From the NCBI RefSeq assembly GCF_023630195.1, contig NZ_JALPKN010000001.1, forward strand, positions 1 through 44,508: a stretch of 44,508 nt of DNA, in the 5' to 3' direction. Positions 9,769 through 17,978 of the stretch are shown piece by piece; position 1 is the stretch's first letter; each line of letters starts with the position of its first letter. This DNA is from Actinotalea sp. C106. GTDB lineage: Bacteria > Actinomycetota > Actinomycetes > Actinomycetales > Cellulomonadaceae. The notes beneath the pieces are model-generated. The model was not told the origin of the DNA and ran no database searches. It saw nothing but the letters and a program-made list of their open reading frames with translations. Position numbers and translations under genes: made by a program.

Positions 9769-9899
9769 CCTTCGGCAGAGCCTAGACCCGCCGATCGGGT
9801 GAATCCGGCGGGCCTGCCCAGCTCCGGGGTCGTGCCTCTGAGTGACGCGCGGTGGCTCGTGGTCCAATGGCAAGGATGCCTAGGACCCGTGGAGCTGTC

Positions 9900-11840
9900 A
9901 TGCAGGTGCACCGTCGATCGGGTCAGCGCGCGCTCGTCGCTGCGCTGGTCCTCACCCTGCTCGGTGCCACGGGAGGTCCCGCGGGTGCAGCCGAGCCGAC
10001 GGCGACTGCCCCAGCCCCTGCCGCGACGTCCCAGGACGTGCTGGCGGCGAGCCCGTCCAACCAGGCGACGTTCGTCGGCCGAGGGTGGGGGCACGGCCGC
10101 GGGATGGGCCAGTACGGTGCCTACGGGTACGCGACGGTCCACGGGTGGGGCTACCAGCGGATCCTCGACCACTACTACAGCAACACGACGATGGGGACCG
10201 CGTCGGGGGGTGCGATCGACGTCGAGCTCATGGCCCTCGCTGGCAAGGAGCTTCGCGTCATGGCACGGGGGCTGAGGATCAACGGGGTCACGATCCCCGA
10301 CGCCACCGCGGCGGGGACGGCCGTCCGGGTGATCCGGAACCAGGACGGGACCTACACCGTCCGTACCGGGTCGAGCTGCGCGACCTCGCAGCCCTGGACC
10401 ACACGGAGCGGGCGCCCCACCAAGGTCACGCTGGCCACCACGTCCCAGGCCAGTCCCGACCGATACCTGCGCCTGTGCGAGTCGACGGGCCAGCGCTTCT
10501 ACCGAGGCACGATGACCGTCCAGCCGCACCGGACGAGCGGCGCCCAGACGACCTTCAACAACGTCTCGGTCGAGGACTACCTGCGCGGTGTCGTGCCGCG
10601 CGAGTCCCCTGCGTCCTGGGGCAGCACCGCGCGCGGGATGCATGCCCTGCGCGCGCAGGCCGTCGCTGCCCGCAGCTACGCACTGTCGGGGACCCGGCCC
10701 TCGGGCGCCAAGACCTGCGACACGACGGCGTGCCAGGTGTACGGCGGCAGCGCGTGGCAGCCGAACGGGGGGGCACGCCAGTCCCTCGAGGAGACCAACA
10801 CGAACCGGGCGGTCGACGACACCCGAGGGCAGGTCAGGGTCCTGCCGGGGAGCACGGCCCCGTTGCGGACCGAGTTCAGCTCCTCGACCGGCGGTTGGAC
10901 GGCCGGAGGTGCCTTCCCCGCGGTCCGTGACGACGGCGACTCGGTGGCGCAGAACCCGAACCACACGTGGACCCTGAGCGTCCCGCTCAGCACGGTGGGC
11001 TCGGCGCTGGGCATGGGGACGATCCGTTCGCTCACCGTGACCGCGCGCAACGGTCTTGGTGCGGACGGGGGCCGGGTCCGGGAGATCGTGGCCCGGGACG
11101 TCAACGGAGCTACGCGCACCCTCACGGGCGACCAGTTCCGCTCGGCCCTCAACGCCGTCCCGGGGGTGACCTTCCGCAGCGACTGGTTCACCGTCTCGCT
11201 GGTCAGTCCGGCCCACGCCCAGGCTGTCGTGAAGGCGCTCTACCAGGACCTGCTCGGCCGTGGTGCGGACCCGACCGGTCTGCGGACCTGGTCGAACAAG
11301 CTGATGTCGGGGACGAGCCAGTCCGAGCTCGTCAGCACGCTGACGCGAAGCGACGAGTACATCCGGTTGCGGGTGGCCCGGGCGTACCGCGAGGTGCTCC
11401 TGAGGGAGCCCGACCCGGTCGGGGCGAACAACTGGCTGCAGAGGATCCGTCGAGGGTCGGCCACGGTCGACGACGTCCAGCGACGCTTCTACGACAGCAC
11501 CGAGTACTACACCCGCGCCGGCGGCACACGCTCGGGCTACGTCGCGCGGCTCTACCAGACCGTGCTGGACCGGCCTGCGAGCGCTGCGGAACGGGAGAGC
11601 TGGAGCCGCAAGTGGGACACCATCGGGCGTGCCGGCGTCGTGGACTCGATCTGGTTCTCCTTCGAGGCCGCCCGGATCCGAGCCGGCGCCTACTACCAGA
11701 CGTTCCTCCAGCGCGCCCCCGACCCTGCAGGCAGGGACAGCTGGGCGAGGGTGCTCCTCTCGCGCGGTGAGGGAGCAGTGCGCAACGGCATGGCCGGCAG
11801 CCAGGAGTACCGCACCCGCGCGATCGCCCGGTACCCCTGA
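9900..11840 (+). CDS. Secreted SpoIID/LytB-domain protein with C-terminal DUF4214 repeats
   Basis: SpoIID is a lytic transglycosylase that cuts peptidoglycan glycan strands in sporulating Bacillus; related domains occur widely in non-sporulating actinobacteria. The 646-residue protein has a signal peptide ending near AGA|AEP, the N-terminal block GWGHGRGMGQYGAYG, and the SpoIID core VEDYLRGVVPRE with Glu235 at the catalytic position, then AQAVAARSYAL, CQVYGG and SSSTGGWT. Residues about 438-646 are four DUF4214 units, strikingly like those of the amidase at 2761; both proteins end RAIARYP. ATG 9900 is chosen because GGAG lies 5 nt upstream; earlier in-frame starts lack one. Wall remodelling at sites of polysaccharide attachment is a reasonable inference. 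Confidence 0.93.
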   Translation: MQVHRRSGQRALVAALVLTLLGATGGPAGAAEPTATAPAPAATSQDVLAASPSNQATFVGRGWGHGRGMGQYGAYGYATVHGWGYQRILDHYYSNTTMGTASGGAIDVELMALAGKELRVMARGLRINGVTIPDATAAGTAVRVIRNQDGTYTVRTGSSCATSQPWTTRSGRPTKVTLATTSQASPDRYLRLCESTGQRFYRGTMTVQPHRTSGAQTTFNNVSVEDYLRGVVPRESPASWGSTARGMHALRAQAVAARSYALSGTRPSGAKTCDTTACQVYGGSAWQPNGGARQSLEETNTNRAVDDTRGQVRVLPGSTAPLRTEFSSSTGGWTAGGAFPAVRDDGDSVAQNPNHTWTLSVPLSTVGSALGMGTIRSLTVTARNGLGADGGRVREIVARDVNGATRTLTGDQFRSALNAVPGVTFRSDWFTVSLVSPAHAQAVVKALYQDLLGRGADPTGLRTWSNKLMSGTSQSELVSTLTRSDEYIRLRVARAYREVLLREPDPVGANNWLQRIRRGSATVDDVQRRFYDSTEYYTRAGGTRSGYVARLYQTVLDRPASAAERESWSRKWDTIGRAGVVDSIWFSFEAARIRAGAYYQTFLQRAPDPAGRDSWARVLLSRGEGAVRNGMAGSQEYRTRAIARYP

Positions 11841-11878
11841 GTGGGGTGCTCGTCGGGTCGTCCCGACGAGCACCCCAC
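11841..11878. terminator. Strong bidirectional hairpin terminator
   Basis: A perfect 17-bp inverted repeat (arms 11841-11857 and 11862-11878, 4-nt loop TCGT) starts directly after the SpoIID stop codon and sits 22 nt from the stop of the convergent GT4 gene. There is no T-run, as is usual for GC-rich actinobacterial terminators. Confidence 0.85.
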
Positions 11879-11900
11879 CCGGCGGCTTTGCCGATGGGTC

Positions 11901-13385
11901 TCAGCCGACGAGCAGGTCCCAGGTCTCGGCGGCGTAGTCGTCCCAGCTCCGGGGGGCGCGTGCCCGGGCAGCGGCGCTGAGCCGCGCGTGCAGGACGTCG
12001 TCGGTCACCAAGGCGCGCATCGCACGGGCGATGGCGTGGTCGTCCCTCGGGTCGACCGTCAGCGCCCCGCCGTCTCGCGCGATCTCGAGCATGCTGCCGA
12101 ACCCGGACGTGATGGCGGGGGTGCCCACGGCGAGCGACTCGGCGACGGGCAGCCCGAAGCCCTCGTTGAACGAGGGGAAGACCGTGCAGCGCGCGACCCG
12201 GTAGGCGGACCAGAGCTGGGCATCGGTGGCCCGGGACCGTGCGTCCACCGGTCGTCCTGCTCGTTGCAGCCCCGCGAGGGCACCCGTGAAGGCCTCGCTG
12301 CCCCACGAGTTGCCGCCGATGAAGGAGAGGCTGAACTCGACGCCGTCCCGCCAGAGCGTCTCGGCCGCGTGGAGGATGGCGAGGTGGTTCTTGCGCGGCT
12401 CGTGGCTGCCGACGACGAGCACGAGGGGGAGCGACCCGACGAGCATGTCTCGGCGGGCTGCCTCGACGTCCTGGGGGCTCGAGGCAGCTGCCTCGACCGC
12501 GAGGGGGACCGAGACGACGTCGGGACCGGACTGGCCGATGGCCTCCAGCATCGAGCGCCACCCTTGGTACTCCGTGCGCGCCGCGTCGGAGATGGCGGCG
12601 ACCACGTCGAAGTGCCGGACCGCGGCCAGGTTGCCGGCGAAGACCGCGCTGAAGCCGGTCGCGGTGGTCTCGGCCGAGGTCAGCGGGACGCAGTCGAAGC
12701 CGATCACTCCCGTGCGGTTGGGGGAGAAGCGGGCGAGGGCGAGGAGTCGAGTGCTCCGCCCGGGTTCGGCGGCGAGCTCTGGCACCGCGTAGGACGCCCG
12801 CCACGGGACGACGACGGTGGTCTCGGCGTCGTCGGCGGTGTCGACCGCGGCTCGCTTGAGGGTGATCCGGTCGTGCTCGAGGGGGGTCAGCTCCCGGATC
12901 GCCTCGAAGTCTCGGGTCCAGGCGACGGGGGTGCACTCCTGGTCACGCAGCCAGCGTCCGACGGTCTCGCGGGCGACGCGCTGGATGCCGGTGGTGAGCG
13001 GCGTCGACACGGTGTGGGCCACGTCGACCAGCACCTCCTCGACGGCGACCCTCACGTGCCACGTGGAGCTCGCTGCCGTCGTCTCTCGGGCCAGGGTCTC
13101 CCACAGGGCAGCGGTGTCCTCGAGCTCGCACGCACGGACGGTCTCCAGGACGGTCGTCTCGTCGGGCAGGCGGCCGGTCAGCACGGCGAGCAGGAGCCAG
13201 ACGTGGCCGTGGTCGTGCAGGTCCGCGACGCCACGCAGGGCTGCAGCGAGGTCGGTCGGACCGGCGAGCTCGCGGCGGGTCGGCCGACCGCCCGCCAACG
13301 CGCCGACGACGCTGGGGAGGCGGCGGGACCAGGCGTCGAGGTGCGCGCTCGGGATGCGAGGGGATCGGCGTAGGTTCACAGCCAC
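11901..13385 (-). CDS. GT4-family glycosyltransferase with N-terminal extension
   Basis: Retaining cytoplasmic glycosyltransferase, substrate unknown. The 494-residue protein has an alpha-rich N-terminal part of about 110 residues, the block VEEVLVDVAHT and GIQRVARETV, then a GT-B core: VGSHEPRKNHLAILHAAE for nucleotide-sugar binding and EGFGLPVAESLAVGTP, the E-x7-E motif. It is a paralogue of the next gene upstream and shares the same unusual N-terminal layout. GTG 13385 is chosen because GGAGG lies 4 nt upstream; GTG 13379 is an alternative. It overlaps the upstream gene by 10 nt and is last in the FkbM-GT4-GT4 operon. Confidence 0.9.
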   Translation of the reverse strand: MAVNLRRSPRIPSAHLDAWSRRLPSVVGALAGGRPTRRELAGPTDLAAALRGVADLHDHGHVWLLLAVLTGRLPDETTVLETVRACELEDTAALWETLARETTAASSTWHVRVAVEEVLVDVAHTVSTPLTTGIQRVARETVGRWLRDQECTPVAWTRDFEAIRELTPLEHDRITLKRAAVDTADDAETTVVVPWRASYAVPELAAEPGRSTRLLALARFSPNRTGVIGFDCVPLTSAETTATGFSAVFAGNLAAVRHFDVVAAISDAARTEYQGWRSMLEAIGQSGPDVVSVPLAVEAAASSPQDVEAARRDMLVGSLPLVLVVGSHEPRKNHLAILHAAETLWRDGVEFSLSFIGGNSWGSEAFTGALAGLQRAGRPVDARSRATDAQLWSAYRVARCTVFPSFNEGFGLPVAESLAVGTPAITSGFGSMLEIARDGGALTVDPRDDHAIARAMRALVTDDVLHARLSAAARARAPRSWDDYAAETWDLLVG

Positions 13386-14938
13386 GTGGCCTCCAGGGCG
13401 TCGGCCGTCGAGCTGCTCTCGTCGGGTTCGTCGATGTCGGCAGGGGCGATCAACGCGTCCCAGAGCTCCTCGGCGTAGGTGTCCCAGGTCCGGCTCGCCC
13501 GACCGGCCGCGGCGGAGCGAAGCCGGTCGAGCTCCGCGGGCTCGGTGAGAAGGCGCCGCATCGCTGCGGCGATGTCGTGATCGCTCCTCGGGTCCACGGT
13601 CACGCAGCCACCTCGCTCGGCGATCTCCTGCTGGCTGCCGAAGTTCGACGTGATGACCGGGGTCCCGCACGCCAGGCTCTCGGACACCGGCAGGCCGTAG
13701 CCCTCGTGGAGCGAGACGAAGACGGTGAAGTCGGCGCCGCGCAGCTCTTCCCAGAGCCGCTTCTCGCTGACCCGGCCGATGTCGTGGACGGGGCGCCCCG
13801 CGGCGAGGAGTCGGTCCACCACGGGCCGCAGAACCTCGTCGGACCATCCCTGACCGCCGACGAGGCGGACGTCGAAGTCGAGCCCGTCCCGCCAGAGCAG
13901 CTCGGCCGCGTGAAGCACGGCTCGCTGGTTCTTGTGCGGCTCACGGCTGCCGATGCACAGCACCGAGGGTCGTGCTCGCGCGGTCCGTCCCTGCCCCTGG
14001 GGTGCCGCGGGGGGAGCGTCCTCGGTGAGCAGGACCTCGGTGACGCGGGGGCCGCGCAGGCCCTGGGCGCGGACGGCGCTGGCGAACCCGGCGAACTCGG
14101 CGGTCGCCGAGCGGCTGATGCCGGCGACGCGGTGCGCGTACTTGACCACGGTGAGGTACTCGGCGAACGCGAGGGTGTCGCGGGCAGGCCGTGTGTCGGC
14201 GCTGGTGATCGGGATCATGTCGTACCCGATGATGCTCAGGGTGTTGCCGCTCGATGCCCCGAGGGCGGCGAGCTGGTCGCTGAAGCCTGGCTTGGGGACG
14301 TCGGGCAGGACGACGACGCTTCGCCACGGGACCACGAGGTTCGGCACGAAGCCGCTCTCCGCGTCGGGGTCGGCCCGCCAGGGCTCGCCGTGCTGGAAGA
14401 CGCGTGCGGACTCCCGGGGACTCAGGGTCCGCAGGGCCGAGGCCTGGTCCGTCCATGCTGACGCGGTGACCCCGTGAGCGGAGGCCCACCGGGGTACCGT
14501 CTCGCGGACCACGCGGTGGATGCCGGTGTGGGTGTCGTACCGCGCGCAGTGGTCGACGTCCACGAGGACCCCGTCCTCCACGATCTCGAGGTGCAGCTCG
14601 GCGTTGGCGCGGTGGGGCTCGTCCAGGGCGCGGCCGAGGACCCACGACTCGACGTCGTGCAGGGGGGCCACCTCGACGAGGCGGCCGAAAGACCTGACCT
14701 CGTCGAGGCGCGGGAACGCTCCTGTGGCCGCTGTCAGGAGCAGCCAACGCAGGTCGGCGCGGTCCGGTGCCGCGCAGGCTGCCACCAGGGGGGGCAGGAG
14801 GTACGCGGCGCGTGCGCCAGGGATGCCGTGGGTCTCGACGTCGAGCTCGACGTGCTCGAAGGCGACCCGAGCTGCTTCGCCGAGACGTTGGTCGAGCGCA
14901 CCGAGGAGTGCTTCTCGGTCGTGGGGGGAAGGGGTCAC
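13376..14938 (-). CDS. GT4-family glycosyltransferase, paralogue of the neighbour
   Basis: Retaining GT-B glycosyltransferase of 520 residues. It has an N-terminal helical part of about 130 residues, the block LVDVDHCARYDTHTGIHRVV, then the catalytic part with IGSREPHKNQRAVLHAAE and EGYGLPVSESLACGTP. The C-terminal tail is acidic (DIDEPDESSS). Start GTG 14938 overlaps the stop of the FkbM gene (GTGA), so translation is coupled; no separate ribosome-binding site is seen. Alignment by eye with the 11901 gene shows the same order of blocks, so the pair arose by duplication and may add related sugars in sequence. Confidence 0.9.
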   Translation of the reverse strand: MTPSPHDREALLGALDQRLGEAARVAFEHVELDVETHGIPGARAAYLLPPLVAACAAPDRADLRWLLLTAATGAFPRLDEVRSFGRLVEVAPLHDVESWVLGRALDEPHRANAELHLEIVEDGVLVDVDHCARYDTHTGIHRVVRETVPRWASAHGVTASAWTDQASALRTLSPRESARVFQHGEPWRADPDAESGFVPNLVVPWRSVVVLPDVPKPGFSDQLAALGASSGNTLSIIGYDMIPITSADTRPARDTLAFAEYLTVVKYAHRVAGISRSATAEFAGFASAVRAQGLRGPRVTEVLLTEDAPPAAPQGQGRTARARPSVLCIGSREPHKNQRAVLHAAELLWRDGLDFDVRLVGGQGWSDEVLRPVVDRLLAAGRPVHDIGRVSEKRLWEELRGADFTVFVSLHEGYGLPVSESLACGTPVITSNFGSQQEIAERGGCVTVDPRSDHDIAAAMRRLLTEPAELDRLRSAAAGRASRTWDTYAEELWDALIAPADIDEPDESSSTADALEATWL

Positions 14939-15891
14939 GAGCGGCCCCGGATCCGATCGATGGTCCGGCGGGCGAGCCGGACGGGCCGCGTGATCCGCCA
15001 CGAGAGCGTGTTGCGGATGGCGGCGAGCTCGGCGTTGGCGCGGGCGATCGCCTCGAGGTCCGACTGGCGACTCGGCGGGGTGGTGGCCACGCTCGTGCTG
15101 AGCGCACCGGCCCACTGGGTCAGCGCCTCGGTGCGCCAGTGGACGACCTGCCCGAGCAGGTCGACGCGGTCCTGGAGGACACGGTGGACGGCTGCCGGCA
15201 CGTGGGCGTCCAGGACGCACGCGGGGTACGACAACCGCGGCCCGAGGGTCGTCGCGTGCTCGGAGGCCACGTAGAACCGCGACAGCCCGTCGAAGAGGCA
15301 GAACTCGTACCCCGCCGCGAGGATGCGGGGCTCCCACTCGGCGTGCGTCTGCACCGAGGAGTTCGGTGCCGTCGACTCGACGACGAGCACCCAGGGCCGG
15401 GAGACGGTGAGGTCGATGCTCTGGAGCACCTTGGCCTCGGCCCCTTCGGTGTCGACGACCATGAAGTGGATCGTCTGGTCGAGCCCGCCGTTCTCCTGCA
15501 GGACGTCGGACAGCGGTAGCGAGGGGACGGTGCGTTCGACGACCTCGACCCCGGCCTCGCGGTGCTGCTGGCCCACCTCGTCGATGATCGACGAGAGGCC
15601 GGTGCCGGGCACCTCGTGCAGCACGATCTCGCCACGGGGGCCGTCCGTCACGACGGCCTGGACGAGCGTGTCGCGAGGGCGCTCGAGACGGTGGGCCTCG
15701 GCGAAGGCATGGACGGGCTCGACGGTGATGCCGCTCCAGCCTCGGTCGTAGAAGGCCCTGCTCACGGAGTCGTCCCGAGGGTGGTTCGCCCCCACCTCGA
15801 GGTAGCGGCCGTCGGGAACCTGTCCGAGGGCGCGCCACAGGACGACGTCCTCGCGGTTCTGCGAGTAGGAGATGAACGGGGTGTCGGACAC
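14935..15891 (-). CDS. FkbM-family SAM-dependent methyltransferase
   Basis: Probable O-methyltransferase acting on a sugar of the polymer. The 318-residue protein starts SDTPFISYSQNREDVVLWRA, has the SAM-binding motif YLEVGANHPRDD followed by ITVEP, and a second motif FMVVDTEGAEAKVL, all typical of FkbM enzymes. After the domain (from about 240) comes a tail with AIRNTLSWRITRPVR, a short basic segment that often ends wall-polysaccharide glycosyltransferases and may bind membrane. GTG 15891 is supported by a near-consensus -10 box (TATGAT) 6 nt upstream. First gene of an operon with two GT4 genes. Methylation as a chain cap is an attractive inference given the Wzt recognition domain. Confidence 0.9.
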   Translation of the reverse strand: MSDTPFISYSQNREDVVLWRALGQVPDGRYLEVGANHPRDDSVSRAFYDRGWSGITVEPVHAFAEAHRLERPRDTLVQAVVTDGPRGEIVLHEVPGTGLSSIIDEVGQQHREAGVEVVERTVPSLPLSDVLQENGGLDQTIHFMVVDTEGAEAKVLQSIDLTVSRPWVLVVESTAPNSSVQTHAEWEPRILAAGYEFCLFDGLSRFYVASEHATTLGPRLSYPACVLDAHVPAAVHRVLQDRVDLLGQVVHWRTEALTQWAGALSTSVATTPPSRQSDLEAIARANAELAAIRNTLSWRITRPVRLARRTIDRIRGRS

Positions 15892-15897
15892 CCGGAG

Positions 15898-15903
15898 ATC
15901 ATA
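15898..15903 (-). promoter_or_regulatory. -10 box of the FkbM operon, leaderless type
   Basis: TATGAT on the minus strand, one base from the consensus, ends 6 nt before the GTG at 15891. This is the best -10 in the window and implies a leaderless operon message. Confidence 0.6.
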
Positions 15904-15948
15904 GGCGTCCTCGTGCTCGACACGCCCTTGCGGCCGCCGTCGGCGGGC

Positions 15949-15977
15949 CTGACCGCACCGCCGGCGGACGGTAGGCT
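15949..15977 (+). promoter_or_regulatory. Promoter of the gmd operon
   Basis: CTGACC at 15949-15954, a 17-nt spacer and TAGGCT at 15972-15977 make a plausible sigma-70-type promoter. It leaves a leader of about 30 nt before the ATG at 16014. Confidence 0.55.
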
Positions 15978-16013
15978 CGCCCCGTTCTCTACTTCTCCGG
16001 CACTCGAGGGACC

Positions 16014-16997
16014 ATGCCCCGCGCACTCATCACCGGCATCACCGGCCAGGACGGTCTTTACCTCTCCGAGCTCCTGCTCGCCAAGGGCTACGAGGTCTAC
16101 GGGCTCATCCGTGGCCAGAACAACCCGAAGTACGAGCTCGTGCAGAGGACCGTCCCGGACGTGAAGCTGCTGACGGGCGACCTCACCGACCTGTCGAGCC
16201 TGCTCCGTGCGCTCGAGGTGTCCCAGCCCGACGAGGTGTACAACCTCGGAGCGATCTCCTTCGTCGCGTACTCGTGGGAGAACGCCATGCTGACCTCGGA
16301 CGTCACGGGCAAGGGTGTCCTGAACGTCCTCGAGGCGGTCCGGCTCTACTCCAAGGACGACCCCACCAAGGTGCGCTTCTACCAGGCGTCCAGCTCGGAG
16401 ATGTTCGGCAAGGTGCAGGAGGTCCCCCAGCGGGAGTCGACCCTCCTCTGGCCCCGCTCGCCGTACGGGGTGGCCAAGGTCTTCGGCCACTACATGACCA
16501 TCAACTACCGCGAGTCGTACGGCATGCACGCCTCGTCCGGCATCCTCTTCAACCACGAGTCGCCGCGCCGCGGCCCCGAGTTCGTGACGCGCAAGGTGAG
16601 CCAGGCCGTCGCCCGGATCAAGCTGGGGCTGCAGGACGAGATCGTCATGGGCAACCTCGACGCCAAGCGCGACTGGGGATTCGCCGGGGACTACGTCGAG
16701 GCGATGTGGCGGATGCTCCAGCAGGACACCGCTGACGACTACGTCGTGGCCACGGGGGAGACGCACTCCATCAAGGAGCTGCTCGACGTCGCCTTCGGTG
16801 CCGTCGGCATCGAGGACTGGTCGGGCTACGTCCGCCAGGACCCGCGCTTCATGCGTCCGGCCGAGGTCGAGCTGCTGATCGGTGACCCGGAGAAGGCGCG
16901 TACCGTGCTCGGCTGGGAGCCCAAGGTCGGGTTCTCGGAGCTGGTGGCGATGATGGTCGAGAGCGACCTGGCCGAGCAGCGTGCCGCAGGACGCTGA
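16014..16997 (+). CDS. gmd: GDP-mannose 4,6-dehydratase
   Basis: Converts GDP-D-mannose to GDP-4-keto-6-deoxy-D-mannose, the entry to GDP-fucose, GDP-rhamnose and GDP-perosamine. The 327-residue extended SDR has GITGQDG at 8-14 for NADP, SSSE with Glu129, and YGVAK with Tyr151 and Lys155, plus the family blocks NHESPRRG and [10 protein letters not shown]. All catalytic residues are present. ATG 16014 follows GAGGG closely and has family length. It is followed after 3 nt by a diverged second copy. No reductase, epimerase-reductase or aminotransferase that would use the product is visible in the window, except possibly the second copy itself. Confidence 0.96.
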   Translation: MPRALITGITGQDGLYLSELLLAKGYEVYGLIRGQNNPKYELVQRTVPDVKLLTGDLTDLSSLLRALEVSQPDEVYNLGAISFVAYSWENAMLTSDVTGKGVLNVLEAVRLYSKDDPTKVRFYQASSSEMFGKVQEVPQRESTLLWPRSPYGVAKVFGHYMTINYRESYGMHASSGILFNHESPRRGPEFVTRKVSQAVARIKLGLQDEIVMGNLDAKRDWGFAGDYVEAMWRMLQQDTADDYVVATGETHSIKELLDVAFGAVGIEDWSGYVRQDPRFMRPAEVELLIGDPEKARTVLGWEPKVGFSELVAMMVESDLAEQRAAGR

Positions 16998-17000
16998 CCG

Positions 17001-17978
17001 GTGACGCGTGTCCTGATCACCGGGATCACGGGTCAGGACGGCGGGTACCTCGCTGAGCAGCTGCTCGACGAGGGCGCCGAGGTCCACGGCCTGGTGCACA
17101 CCCAGGACGGGACTGCCCGGGCTCTGGCCGACGCGCACCCCCGGCTCCACCTGCACGGTGGGGACCTCGCAGACGCCGAAGGCCTCCGCGCCCTCGTCGC
17201 CGGCGTGGAGCCGGACGAGCTCTACAACCTCGGTGGGATCAGCTCCGTCGCCTACTCCTGGGAGCAGCCCGTCCTCACCGCTCAGCTGAGCGGTGTCGCG
17301 GTCGCCGTGCTGCTCCAGGCCGCGTGGGAGCTGCAGGAACGCTCGGGGCGTCTGGTGAGGTGCGTGCAGGCGAGCAGCTCGGAGATCTTCGGTCAGGCGG
17401 ACCGCTCCCCGCAGGACGAGGACACCCCGCTGCGCCCGGTCTCCCCGTACGGCGCGGCGAAGGCCTATGGCCACAGCATCGCCGCGGCCTATCGGGGCAA
17501 GGGCTTGCACGCGGCGACGTGCATCCTCTTCAACCATGAGTCCCCACGGCGTCCGGTCACCTTCGTCACCCGCAAGATCACCGCCGCCGCGGCGCGGATC
17601 GCGGTCGACGGGAGGGGGACCGTGGAGCTGGGGAACCTCGACGCCCGTCGGGACTGGGGCTGGGCACCGGACTACGTCGACGCGATGGTGCGCGCGGCAC
17701 GCCACACCGAGGCCGCAGACTTCGTGATCGCCACCGGCCAGACGCACACCGTCGCGGAGTTCGCGGAGGCCGCGCTGCGCCGGGCCGGAGTCGGTGATGA
17801 CTGGGCGGACCACGTCGAGGTCAACCCCGCCTTCCTTCGTCCGCTGGACGCCGAGGTGATGGTGGGAGACCCCTCCCGAGCGCGCCGTGAGCTCGGATGG
17901 ACGCCGACCGTGGACTTCGACGAGGTCGTCGGACGCATGGTCGACCACGACCTCGAGCTTCTCCGGGAGGGTGAGTGA
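17001..17978 (+). CDS. Second GDP-mannose 4,6-dehydratase-like protein
   Basis: A 325-residue extended SDR clearly from the Gmd family: GITGQDGGYL at 8-17, SSSE with Glu128, YGAAK with Tyr150 and Lys154, NHESPRRP and GNLDARRDWG. It is diverged from the preceding gmd, with roughly half the positions identical by eye, so it is not a recent copy. It could be a second dehydratase, a regulator or partner subunit, or a reductase that uses the Gmd product. GTG 17001 starts 3 nt after the gmd stop. The next gene overlaps by 4 nt. Naming it beyond the family is not safe from sequence alone. Confidence 0.88.
   Translation: MTRVLITGITGQDGGYLAEQLLDEGAEVHGLVHTQDGTARALADAHPRLHLHGGDLADAEGLRALVAGVEPDELYNLGGISSVAYSWEQPVLTAQLSGVAVAVLLQAAWELQERSGRLVRCVQASSSEIFGQADRSPQDEDTPLRPVSPYGAAKAYGHSIAAAYRGKGLHAATCILFNHESPRRPVTFVTRKITAAAARIAVDGRGTVELGNLDARRDWGWAPDYVDAMVRAARHTEAADFVIATGQTHTVAEFAEAALRRAGVGDDWADHVEVNPAFLRPLDAEVMVGDPSRARRELGWTPTVDFDEVVGRMVDHDLELLREGE

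Noticed and set aside
9852-9899. Earlier start codons for the SpoIID gene
   Set aside because: They lack a ribosome-binding site and would put 16 extra residues in front of a normal signal peptide.
9711-11873. Upstream extension of the permease frame
   Set aside because: It is antisense to the SpoIID gene and has low-complexity His/Arg/Gly content; the permease has normal family length from 9710.
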